A DNA stretch of 64,000 nt from Gracilaria domingensis. Taxonomy: Eukaryota; Rhodophyta; Florideophyceae; Gracilariales; Gracilariaceae. The notes beneath the pieces are model-generated. The model was not told the DNA's origin, searched no databases, and worked only from the letters and a program-made list of their open reading frames with translations. The stretch lies in NCBI GenBank assembly GCA_022539475.1, contig VCMS01000136.1, positions 1 through 64,000 of the forward strand. The letters run 5' to 3'. Positions 34,983-44,258 of this stretch are shown piece after piece. Positions within the stretch are counted from its first letter, which is position 1, and every line of letters begins with the position of its first letter. Position numbers and translations under genes: made by a program.

Positions 34983-35309
34983 CCGAGCTGGCATTGGCGT
35001 AATTTAACGTGGAGAGCAGACAGTCGCTGCAGCCGGCCTACGCTGGCGACGCGGACGATGAAGCATAGGTACGGATTCCCGTGACAACAAAAAATTCCAA
35101 ACATAAAAAGCTTATTATAATTAAAAAGTAATGAGCCGCAACCCCTTAGAAAGTAAACGGGAAGTAGGGGTCGAGACGTTTTGGCGCGCACACGTGGCGG
35201 GGAAGCGCGGGAAATCCAGCATGAAGCGCATGCGACACCATACATTTACATCTGTAGTAACTGTAAAGTACAGGAATATTTGCTCACTGACACAAATTAA
35301 AATTCTTCA
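34983..35309. other. Intergenic sequence left of the foldback element
   Basis: About 330 bases with no gene. A 17-bp word CACTGACACAAATTAAA at 35285-35301 is repeated in the same direction at 35807-35823, so it flanks the foldback element. Confidence 0.5.
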
Positions 35310-35815
35310 CTGTCACTGACACTATTGACAAACGCGATGTTGAAGATGTCGATGGCGATATCGACATCTCCAACATAGCGGTTTTCCCGGAAGAACCGAA
35401 TCTTGGTCTGCCTCTAGTATGGTTGTTTCGGTTTCAAGTCTGACAAAACTAGCGTACTCCTAAGTAAAATACAAATGTAAAGCAGAGTGCGCTAGAGTCG
35501 ACTTGATTCGAGTTAGTTAACACAAGCAGTTGAGCAGACCAAGAAGCGATATATAGCGCCAAAATCGCTATATATCGCTTTTTCGTATGCCAAATTTAGT
35601 GTCTAGCGACACTCGAATCAAGACAAAACCAGCGTACTCCACTTTAAATCTGCACGTTGCATCGGAGTACGCTTGTTTCATCAAAATTGAGAAAGGAACA
35701 ACAGCACTAGAGGCGGACCAAGATTCGACATCACGCGGGAAACTCGCTATGTTGAAGATGTCGATGGCGCTATCGACATCTTGAACGTCCCGTTCTTGGA
35801 TGGTGTCACTGACAC
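35310..35815. mobile_element. Symmetric foldback (long inverted repeat) element, 506 bp
   Basis: Both halves are inverted copies of each other. The outer ends are CTGTCACTGACAC (35310-35322) and GTGTCACTGACAC (35803-35815). Inside each follow a block holding GATGTCGATGGCG and its complement, then CGAATCTTGGTC/TGCCTCTAGT on the left and the same on the other strand at the right, then GCGTACTCC blocks. The centre is a perfect hairpin: AAGCGATATATAGCG (35544-35558), a 7-base loop, and CGCTATATATCGCTT (35566-35580). The arms are about 245 bases, imperfect, and the midpoint of the ends falls in the hairpin loop. There is no ORF. This is the structure of a foldback-type or MITE-like non-autonomous DNA transposon. 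The mobilising transposase is not in the window. Confidence 0.75.
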
Positions 35816-36970
35816 AAATTAAAGGTATCTATTGTGAGTCAGCATTGCGGGTGGTTCACAGTCGTTACAAACCATCTGCAGTGTCACACCAGCGTTATGC
35901 TGGATTTCCGGCGTCTCCCGGAAAAATGTGAAAAAAGTAGGTGCAAACTTTGTCAAACAACGTTTTTGGACATCCAAGAAGTTGCACCCATTGGTAATCA
36001 AATGTTTTGGACGTCCAAAATCGTCGAATGAATCCAAGACATTGAGATGAGGTGAAGCCGATGGCCGGAACGTCCTGGTCGGCGCCGGCATGATTCCCTT
36101 TAGAGCATCTCCACCGGTACAAGAATGTGGAGCAAATAACCAAAAGCTCTGACAACACGAAACACACTTGTACAACGGTCGGGCCTCTGCGAAACAGGGA
36201 CCGGAGATTGCCCACTAACTTTGGGATATCTTCCGAAGGTAGATGTTACAGTGCATCTACTATTTTTTTGGAATAAATTGCGGGACAATTTTTGGGCCAA
36301 GACCATAAAGCCCTACCAATGCGATCTCACGGATTGTTTATGAAAAGAAGACCACTTAACGAGGCCTGCCGTCTAGTAGACAACTGGCTTAGTCCCGGAT
36401 ACACAACTTCTGACAAATTACAGCCAGTACCATTAGTGAATATCTTCCGGATACACCACTTCTGACAAAGTACAGCCAGTGCCATTAGTGAATTTCTTTT
36501 GACGCATGTGAACCGCGTGAACTTTCATCTAGGAGCAAAGCCCAATAAATGCGCCCCATGCGCAGTAAAATCCTTCACCATCATGCTCTCTCTTCAGAAC
36601 GGCACATGCCCTTGCAAGCGTACCATTTCCCAGGCAATATATATTCAAACTTGCTTTTTCCCCCACCCATGGTACCATAATTGTGGCCCAAAGATCTCAT
36701 TCGAACCAGAGAGGATGCGATATTTTTACCACGAACCGGGAACAAGACACACGCATTTTACGGTTCAGCTCTTTAACACATGTGAGTGGAATCCTTTGAC
36801 CCAAAGAGAATGCATTCCCGTTACACTTCATTCGAAATAAAGAATGAATTACGTTGACCCCTCGAGAAGAATGTTTTCATTTGACCACAGAGATTGTTGT
36901 ACAAAGGTCTATAAGGCCCTTAATGACAAGACTTCGTTTCTTCTACAACCATCATCAAATGTTGCTACGG
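35816..36970. other. Intergenic region upstream of the granulin-like gene
   Basis: About 1.15 kb. It contains a tandem duplication of 52 bases (36395-36446 and 36447-36498, a few differences). Open frames of about 110 codons occur (minus 35819-36175, plus 36499-36840) but lack recognisable domains and are not called as genes. Confidence 0.5.
36395..36498 (+). repeat. Two-copy 52-bp tandem duplication
   Basis: Each copy starts CCGGATACAC and contains CTTCTGACAAA, TACAGCCAGT and CCATTAGTGAAT. The copies differ at only a few positions. It lies about 480 bases upstream of the TATA box of the granulin-like gene. Confidence 0.8.
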
Positions 36971-36978
36971 TATAAAAT
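36971..36978 (+). promoter_or_regulatory. Likely TATA box of the granulin-like gene
   Basis: TATAAAAT 69-76 bases upstream of ATG 37047, a plausible distance for a short 5' UTR. Confidence 0.55.
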
Positions 36979-37046
36979 GCTGTAACCTCTCTATATGCAG
37001 AAGCTTGAGACTCAACCAAGAGCAGCCAGAATCTCAACAATCCACT

Positions 37047-38249
37047 ATGGGTTCGAAAGTTCTCTTACTCTTGACGCTGTTTATCATCGTTTTGATTTCA
37101 AAAGGTGAAGCCCAAGAACAAGGTGCGGATAAACTAAAGCCGAAGAAGACCAAGGGAGTATTGAAGACACCCAAACTCCGCGGAAGTAAGAAACAAAGTC
37201 TCAGGTCTAAGGACTTCAAGCGTGCATCCCGACTTTTCCCGCATGCTACAGATGAGTTTGTGGTGGACGACGAATCTTCAGCTCCTCCAGAGCCTTCCGA
37301 TGAACCTCTTCAGGAAACTAATTCGAGCAAAACCTTCCCGAAAGATGGAACAAGCTCTGGAGGCAGTCACACCACACGCCCGAGAAGACATCCGTCAGGT
37401 TTGAGAGTTCCAAAAAGCGGTGGAGGAGCTAATGTAACAAAATCAAGTCCAACAAAATCTCATAAATCAAGACGAGGTGCGAAAAAAGAGAGTGTTCGAG
37501 CAAGACAAGGATGCTCACCTGTCCAAGATACATGTTCTGAAGCTCAAGGAGGTGGTTGTTGTCCTGCCGGTACTAGTTGCTGTGGACTGGAATGTTGTCC
37601 TAATGATCAATCTGCACTCTGCGACTTTGGAGAAGATGCTTGTTCTGAAGCCCAAGGAGGTGGTTGTTGTCCCGCTGGTACTAGTTGCTGTGGCCTAGAA
37701 TGTTGTCCTAATGATCCACCTGCAGTCTGCGACGTTGGAGAAGATGCTTGTTCTGAAGCCCAAGGAGGTGGTTGTTGTCCCGCTGGTACTAGTTGTTGTG
37801 GCCTAGAATGTTGTCCTAATGATCAATCTGCACTCTGCGACTTTGGAGAAGATGCTTGTTCTGAAGCCCAAGGAGGTGGTTGTTGTCCCGCTGGTACTAG
37901 TTGCTGTGGCCTAGAATGTTGTCCTAATGATCAATCTGCACTCTGCGACTTTGGAGAAGATGCTTGTTCTGAAGCCCAAGGAGGTGGTTGTTGTCCTGCT
38001 GGTACTAGTTGCTGTGGCCTAGAATGTTGTCCTAATGATCAATCTGCACTCTGCGACTTTGGAGAAGAGGCTTGTTCTGAAGCCCAAGGAGGTGGTTGTT
38101 GTCCCGCTGGTACTAGTTGTTGTGGCCTAGAATGTTGTCCTAATGATCAATCTGCACTCTGCGACTTTGGAGGAGATGCTTGTTCTGAAGCCCAAGGAGG
38201 TGGTTGTTGTCCTGCTGGAAGTGTCTGTTGTGGGTTTGAATGTTGTTAA
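37047..38249 (+). CDS. Secreted granulin-like protein built from 36-residue cysteine-rich repeats (400 aa)
   Basis: ATG 37047 is chosen because it gives a clean signal peptide (MGSKVLLLLTLFIIVLISKG, cleavage near EA-Q at about 23); an in-frame TTG further upstream does not. Residues about 24-155 form a linker rich in Lys, Arg, Ser and Pro, with dibasic sites that could be cut. From about residue 163 come six copies of a 36-residue unit with eight cysteines in the pattern C-x7-CC-x5-CC-x3-CC-x7-C (GGGCCPAGTSCCG, LECCPNDQSALC), and a shorter seventh copy that ends the protein at ECC. The CC pairs recall half-granulin modules (epithelin/granulin family), also found in plant RD21-type proteases, but no protease is present. 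Likely extracellular or vacuolar; its role is unknown. No intron seen. Confidence 0.8.
   Translation: MGSKVLLLLTLFIIVLISKGEAQEQGADKLKPKKTKGVLKTPKLRGSKKQSLRSKDFKRASRLFPHATDEFVVDDESSAPPEPSDEPLQETNSSKTFPKDGTSSGGSHTTRPRRHPSGLRVPKSGGGANVTKSSPTKSHKSRRGAKKESVRARQGCSPVQDTCSEAQGGGCCPAGTSCCGLECCPNDQSALCDFGEDACSEAQGGGCCPAGTSCCGLECCPNDPPAVCDVGEDACSEAQGGGCCPAGTSCCGLECCPNDQSALCDFGEDACSEAQGGGCCPAGTSCCGLECCPNDQSALCDFGEDACSEAQGGGCCPAGTSCCGLECCPNDQSALCDFGEEACSEAQGGGCCPAGTSCCGLECCPNDQSALCDFGGDACSEAQGGGCCPAGSVCCGFECC
37533..38249 (+). repeat. 108-bp coding tandem repeat array
   Basis: Units start (TGTTCTGAAG) at 37533, 37641, 37749, 37857, 37965, 38073 and 38181; the last is partial. The units are close to identical at the DNA level, including third codon positions, which points to recent expansion or ongoing homogenisation by unequal exchange. 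The second unit and the last are the most divergent. Copy number is likely to vary between individuals. Confidence 0.95.
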
Positions 38250-38610
38250 CTCTTTTGGGACTAAGCATTCTTTTCTTTAGTCTATTTAGATAGACATAAG
38301 AAGGGCCAATGATATTGCATGAAAATGTTTCATATAGAGTGGTTTTGGGGCCACAAAAACGTGCATTCGTACGCGTATGCAACAAAAAGGTAAATTATTG
38401 GCTAATGTAGCTTTTGATGGAATCACTGCCAATGGTTTTGCGTTGCTTAAGTCTTTTGAGGTAGACTGAAGCAAAAAGACACTTGGCAGGAGTAGAACCA
38501 AAAATTACTGTCAGGAATCGACAGTGGACCAATCAGACTTAGTTCATGTGTCTACTGAGAGACTTAGGCTTTCCGTCCCAAAAGGGTAAACGTTTAACGT
38601 ATAAGATGGT
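38250..38610. other. 3' flank of the granulin-like gene
   Basis: About 360 bases without a gene, between the intact granulin-like gene and its decayed neighbour. No clear polyadenylation signal was fixed. Confidence 0.5.
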
Positions 38611-38802
38611 AACTTCGGACATGATGTTTGTCCTGAATCTGAGTAAAATGGTTGCTGTCCTGGTGGTTCCTTCTGTAGTGGCCTGGTTGATATTTGCTTT
38701 TAAGTGCGCGAGTGCGAGGCGGGAGCAGAACAGTTCCCAGAAGCTACGGAGGGCGGCTGTTGTACATTTCATACCCTCTGTTGTGGCTTCAGAAAATCGT
38801 AA
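38611..38802 (+). pseudogene. Decayed granulin-like cysteine-rich module
   Basis: A 64-codon stretch in one frame that still reads like the granulin-like unit: NFGHDVCPES, a TAA codon, NGCCPGGSFCSGLVDICF, a TAA codon, later EGGCCTFHTLCCGFRKS and a final stop at 38800-38802. Compare GEDACSEAQGGGCCPAG and VCCGFECC in the intact gene 360 bases upstream on the same strand. Two internal stop codons and lost cysteines show that it is dead. It is most simply the remains of a tandem gene duplicate; its 5' part with the signal peptide was not found. Confidence 0.65.
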
Positions 38803-39225
38803 TCTAAGGGGACACCTACTATAATATGAAGACCATTAGTTTAGACTACATTCTGTTTACTCGTGGTAAGTATTTGTTTCCACTTGAAACACGGATTTTC
38901 CCCATCACCGCTTCTGTAGTTTCCCTCGGCGGCGTCTTCGTCGCGGCTTCGCCGGCGCCATGTCATCCAGCGTCTCCACCGGCGCGATTGGCTCTGGCTG
39001 TTATGGTAGCTACAAGTTTATTGCATAAATTAAACTAATTAATTAAATAGAGAACTGCAAAGCCTACTTTTATTTTTGTGTTCTGTTCTAGATATCTTAT
39101 TCTATATTGATAGTGTTGTTCTGTGGAGGAAGAAGGCACATTAGGCATTTCTTTGTCATTTACTGTTGCGCTTGAGGGGGGTGATGAAGTCAGAAGCGGT
39201 TCCGTCTCCTCGGAACCACTTATAT
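38803..39225. other. Intergenic stretch with nested hairpin
   Basis: A GC-rich patch at about 38910-39000 is followed by AT-rich DNA. At 39172-39245 there is a nested stem-loop: outer arms TTGAGGGGGGTGA and TCACCCCCTCAA, inner arms GGTTCCG and CGGAACC with a 6-base loop, and a TATATA run between them. It may belong to the 3' LTR or purine-tract area of the old minus-strand retroelement on its right (inference). Confidence 0.4.
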
Positions 39226-40918
39226 AGACAATTTCACCCCCTCAAACGGCACTAAAAACAAAGCCTACTTACTAGTTGCACAAAGTGCACTAACTTTTAC
39301 ACAATTGGCACAAGTGATAGCTCTTGTGCCAATGCCAGCGTTACAAATCCTGCCTTCTTAAAATCATTATCGTCATCGATAATTACTGCAGTACTATAAA
39401 TGGGTAAAGTTTATTCTTTTCACCTGACTTTGGTTCTAAAACTATACGATTATTTTTCCATCCTGGTTTAAAGATAAAATTACTTTAAGGATTTTCATGA
39501 GTTCACTCCAGAAATTACTTGTAAATTTTGCATCTCGATCTGATACTATATTCCTTGATACGCCCTCTTGTTTATAGATTTTCTTATAAAATACTTCAGC
39601 CTTTACTTTAGCACTAACATATCTTTCAGTGGAATAAATTATGTTCGTTTTGAAAGTTTATTGACAAGAACTAGTGTACCTGAGTAATCTTCAACTGTTT
39701 TTGGCTTTTTAAGGATAAAATTTATTGAAATGACTTCCTATTTTCTCGTTGGTGGCGGATATGCTCTAAAGAGTTCTATTTGCTTGTGATTTAAACTTTT
39801 AGCCTTTTGGCATTCATGACATTTTTTTCAAAACCTTTAATATCCTTGTTCATCTTTTGGTTACTAGTAATATCTTTTTATCAACTTCTCTATTTGTAAA
39901 ATTCCCTCGGTGAGCTCCTGGTAATGACCGATGATTGTCATAAATAACTTCATTTTTTACGCTTCCATACGGTACACAAAGTTTTCGTTCAAAATACATT
40001 CTTTTCTTGTTTTATGATATAAATATTCTGATTTCTTAAAGACATTTTTAGAGCGTTCATTGTTTATATATTCTTCTTCTAACTTTCTTAAGGTTTCTTC
40101 GTGACCCAAAACTATTTTAATGTTCATTGGTTTTGTAATTGTGTTTGCCGGCACATCATAACCTTTTCGTTCTTGTCGAGACAGTGAATTCGCTACTTTA
40201 TTACGTTTCACTTTAATATAGTTAATTTTATAATCTGAATACTGCATGAACGTCACAAATCGAGCTTGTTTTCTTGATAAAGGCTTTCAACATTGCAAAT
40301 ACTTTAGTGAATGGTGATCTGCAAGTGTTTTGAATTTTCAGCTACGTAAATATAGTTTTCACATTTCCCGTGCGTAAATAAAAGCAAGTTGTTTTCTTCC
40401 ATTTGTCGAATATTGTTGTTCAGTGCAATTTAGTTTTCGTGATGCATATGCGACAAGATGACATCCTTTTTCGTCTGTTAGTGTCAGGACTGCTCTAATG
40501 CCAGTTCCAGAGGCATTACAAGTTAATTCATATTGCCATGATGTATTTGCATATCTCAGTATGGGTGTGCTGCATAATTGTTCCTGCAATAATTCAAATG
40601 CATTCTTTTCAGTTTCTTCCAACTAAAAAAAAAGTTTTTTCTTCCTTGTTAGATCCGTTAATGGCGCGACCATGTTCACAAAATCTTTTACAAATCTTCT
40701 ATAATAGTTACATATTCGTACGTAGCTTTGTGCTACAGTCATAAAAGTCGATTTTCCCCAGTTTTGTATAGCAATGATTTTTTCGCATCAACTTATGTTC
40801 CATCTGCTATGATGATATGTCCTAAATAATCAATTGATTGTTTTGAGAAATACCATTTGGAAAGCTTTCCATAAAACTTGTGTCCTCTTAGTATTTAAAA
40901 AAAATTCTCAATTGTTTT
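39226..40918 (-). mobile_element. Old degraded Ty3/gypsy pol fragment
   Basis: AT-rich minus-strand remains of a retrotransposon of another, much older lineage. From right to left: RT end (YYRRFVKDFVNMVAPLTDLT near 40650-40720), RNase H (CNASGTGIRAVLTLTDEKG, HLVAYASRKLN), the NKVANSLSRQ end of RNase H, an integrase zinc-binding end (KCHECQKAK) and an integrase core piece (VSDRDAKFTSNFW near 39510-39550). It is heavily broken, with many breaks, and no LTR was fixed with certainty. Its right edge is cut by the 5' LTR of element D. Base composition differs from the other elements, fitting greater age. Confidence 0.8.
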
Positions 40919-41673
40919 GGTAGAGCAACGTGTTTTGCGGAACTTTTTTGCTGATGCGATTTATACTAATCGCTCCGGTAGGGAGGTGGGGTATAGCTCT
41001 TTATGAGTTCTACGTGGATTGGCTGATTACTTCGGGATGGTCACAATGAGAATTGCTCACGATCGTGTACACAGTTTTGCTGGATTCTTCACACACGTGT
41101 AGTGCTTGCCACGCCCATTCATAGGGAGAACTAGTATAATTTCTAACGTTTTTGGATATTTAGAATATTCTACTAATTTTCACCCTGACAGTGGGGTCGG
41201 CCAGCCAGGAACCCCTGGTGCGTGATAGCCTCCTCGCAGAGACTCACTACCTGGTCAGCCACTAGTCATCTACCTTTTGGAGTTTATCGTCACTACTGTG
41301 TGTATTGCTTGACTTGTTTCTTTTGTTTGTGTCACTTTTTAGCAGGTCCGCACAACCCGTGTGCCAATGTTTCTTTCTGCTCCGTCTTCCTGATGTGGTG
41401 GCTTGCCCCGCTCGTCGCCGCACGTGCCACATAAGTGTGTGTGTGTCTATCTCGTGACATCTCACTCTCAACATCGTCGTTGTCTGCACAACACCTCCTA
41501 CTTCAAAGCTGGCTCTCTTGAGCTTCCTACGCCCGTCGTGATGGTTTGGTCTTGGCTTACACCCAACGGGTTGCACCATACCTGGGAGCACTCTATCTGC
41601 TGTGGTTACCTCTTCGGGGGAAGGTCCCGAACGCCTTTCGTGTCTTCTCCCTTTGCAGGGGTTTTGCACCACA
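40919..41673 (+). repeat. 5' LTR of element D
   Basis: About 755 bp, ending GCACCACA, with the start inferred from alignment by eye to the solo LTR. Shared landmarks with the solo LTR include a GTAGAGCAACG start, TATACTAATCGCTC and the CACACGTGTAGTGCTTGC block. The left boundary is uncertain by a few bases. Confidence 0.8.
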
Positions 41674-41676
41674 TTT

Positions 41677-41694
41677 TGGTCTCCCGACTTAGAA
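41677..41694 (+). other. Primer binding site of element D, tRNA-Tyr type
   Basis: TGGTCTCCCGACTTAGAA, identical to the site of copy C, three bases after the LTR. The match ends after 18 bases, the usual length of a primer binding site. Confidence 0.7.
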
Positions 41695-42190
41695 GTCGAG
41701 CCTCTACACAGGGCTTAAGACTGATTATCTTGGATGACGTAGAAGTTCACAGGTTTTCTGAATTGTTTCCGATACTTCGACGTCGTGTTGGATTCATTCC
41801 GCTGTGAAAGTGTAGATCACAAAATGGAATTGGAGGACCACTGTTCGTAGTCGTAGGACTGTGACTCCCACCCAATTCTGGTGTCTTTTTTTGCGTTTTT
41901 TTCCACAAGAGTTACTGTTCGGATAATGTTTTTTCGCTGAAACTCCTACCCTAGTTCCGTAGTGTGTGATTCTCGTCGGTATGATAGCTGTTTCTTCAAA
42001 AAAAATCGTGTCTCGGTTGTGCCGGGAGAACTCTCCTATTTCCGTAGTGTGCGATTCCCGTCGGTACGGTGGTTTCCATTGTGCCTGCAACTCACCATTG
42101 TGAAGACAGAACACTCATACAAGGTTATTTTGTCTGTTTTTCAGCTGATATCCAGCAGGTTCTGGCTTTCTTTCGTTCTCCTCAGTGGCG

Positions 42191-43967
42191 ATGGGCTCAG
42201 GCAAGAAGTCTAGTCCGCCTAAGGCGCGATCCGTTTGTTCGGAGTTACCTCCGCGACCGCGGTCCGTTCGGGAACCTCCCGTGGGATCGAATAGAAGGTC
42301 CGGAATTCGGAAGTCAGCACCAAAGTCGTCAGACACCCCAGTAGGTGGGCCTTCAACGCCCACTGTTGTGGTGAGTGATGCGCCCGTTGTGAAGTTAGAG
42401 GCTCAAGTTCGAGCCCTTGAGGCTCAAACGGCGGTCATGAGAAGTTCTCATGCTGCTCTCCTCAGCGAGGTCAATACACTTCGTTTGAAGGTTGACGTCG
42501 CCTCGAACGAAAATGTATCAGAGGTATTACGTGTTGTTCGGAAGGATGTTAACTCTCTACTTGAGGTTCTTGGAGGATACGTCGGTTTTACCGAAGGGGT
42601 GGACACGAAGTTCAATCGGATATTCGGCCTTCTTGAGACGTTGGAGGCAAATATCCTCGCGAGTGAGCCAGCCGCCCACGCAACTGCGGTGAATTCGCCT
42701 CGTGTTGGTAACCGTAAATCCGGGAAACCTCACTCAAAGAAGAGGGAAAACCAAAACTATGACTCCGACTCCTCCGGGTCATCGGTGAATTCAAATCGTT
42801 CTGTGAGGTCGTCCTCATCTGACTCATCTCATCAATAGAGGATGGACGCCGTGCTCGCTAGTCGCAGACGCGCCGCTCAACACCCACTTATGTTGAGATC
42901 CACACCCGAAAGAAGGGGAGGAAGCACTCTTGTTTGAAGGAACTGGAGCTGACCAATCCCTTGTTCAAGAAGCTTTTGTCTTCTCGGTACTACTGCTTGG
43001 AAGATTCTAGTTTGAATCGGACACCCCGGGGTATGGGAAAAGGCAAGGACTGCATCAAAAGAATGGCACTGTCCTTTCGCAACCAGATATTTACTGGGGA
43101 AGGCCCTATTCAAGTCCTGGATTTTCTCTCACGCTTTGTCGCGGAAGCATACATCCTCGGAATGAGTGAAGGTCATGGTTACGTCGCCTTGCCGTACTTC
43201 CTACGAGGCCTCGCAGAAGATCAATTCAACTCTGTAAGAGGTTCTTCTCAATCCTCTGAAGGAGGGGTTACCTGTTGGCCTGAAGCCGTACAGTATTTAC
43301 TTCGCTCGTACGCGACAAATGGCGCCATTGAGGAAGCCGTTACCGCGCTGCGGGAAACGAAACAACGCTCGAAGGAATCGGAAACCGAGTTTTCAGTTCG
43401 CTTGAATAAGGCTTTCCACCGCTGTGGAAATTTTATCCCGCTAATAAACGTTGTACGCTGCTGATCAACGGATGGAGTCCGGCTATTCGCATTCTAGTCG
43501 CCCAACAGCAAGAGGAAGATTACATATATTGAGCTCGTGCAATACGCGAGAGCGGAAGGTGACGCGTTGCGTGCTCGCTCCGGATACCGGGTCCCATCCA
43601 AGGCGCTTCATATCGAAGGACCGCCATCATCAGTTTCACTGCTTCAGCATGACTGTTTTGGCCACGAAGGGGACAACTTGCATCTCGCACAGGAGGACCT
43701 GGTCTCAGTCCCAAACGCGGAGCTGCCGTCCACGACCGAAGGCTCCGTGGAGACGGACACCCAGCTGCTTTATGCAGACCGCCCTCGTGTCCGAACCTCG
43801 CAGATACCCTACGCCGTTAGCTTTTACCAGCGACCTGGTTGGGTAGACCCGCGGACGGTGAAGGTGCGAGGCCCACGAAGTGCCGGAAAGATGACCCCGA
43901 AGTTGATCTGCTATACTTGCTACAGCTATGGGCATGCAGCGCCAAACTGCAGCCTCACGTTGAGGTA
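42191..43967 (+). CDS. gag region of element D
   Basis: Starts at ATG 42191 (MGSGKKSSPPKARS). Contains a likely coiled coil (KLEAQVRALEAQTAVMRSSH), a Ser-rich linker, a capsid-like part (MSEGHGYVALPYFLRGLAE, GGVTCWPEAVQYLL) and a zinc knuckle CYTCYSYGHAAPNC (C-x2-C-x4-H-x4-C) near 43908-43949. The layout matches the gag of copy C. Fossil region with several breaks. Confidence 0.75.
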
Positions 43968-44258
43968 AATGCCCGAAGTAGTGGTGAATTAAGAATCACT
44001 GACTCAGGGAGAGCAGTCGTTAGTGCCCGTGACCGCATATCTGCGTGCTAAGACAGAATTTCCACGAAGAATTTCGGCTGCAGAAATAGCTGAGTTGCGA
44101 AACTCTGGTTCTTCCCAGGCCAAGTATTCATCGGCTCAAGCCGTAAAGGCAACCGCTGCTGCGGATAGTCCTACTGCAGTTCCATAGGAATCTTCGCGGA
44201 TCCCTGGAGCACAGGACGCCGTTCTCGTTAGAACGGATGGAGCTCAGGTAAACTGAGT

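Noticed and set aside
35285-35823. 17-bp direct repeat as the target duplication of the foldback element
   Set aside because: The right copy overlaps the element's own end palindrome, so it is at least partly element sequence; it is reported as an observation, not as a target duplication.
36499-36840. 113-codon ORF upstream of the granulin-like gene
   Set aside because: No signal peptide, domain or paralogue; comparable frames exist on the other strand nearby.
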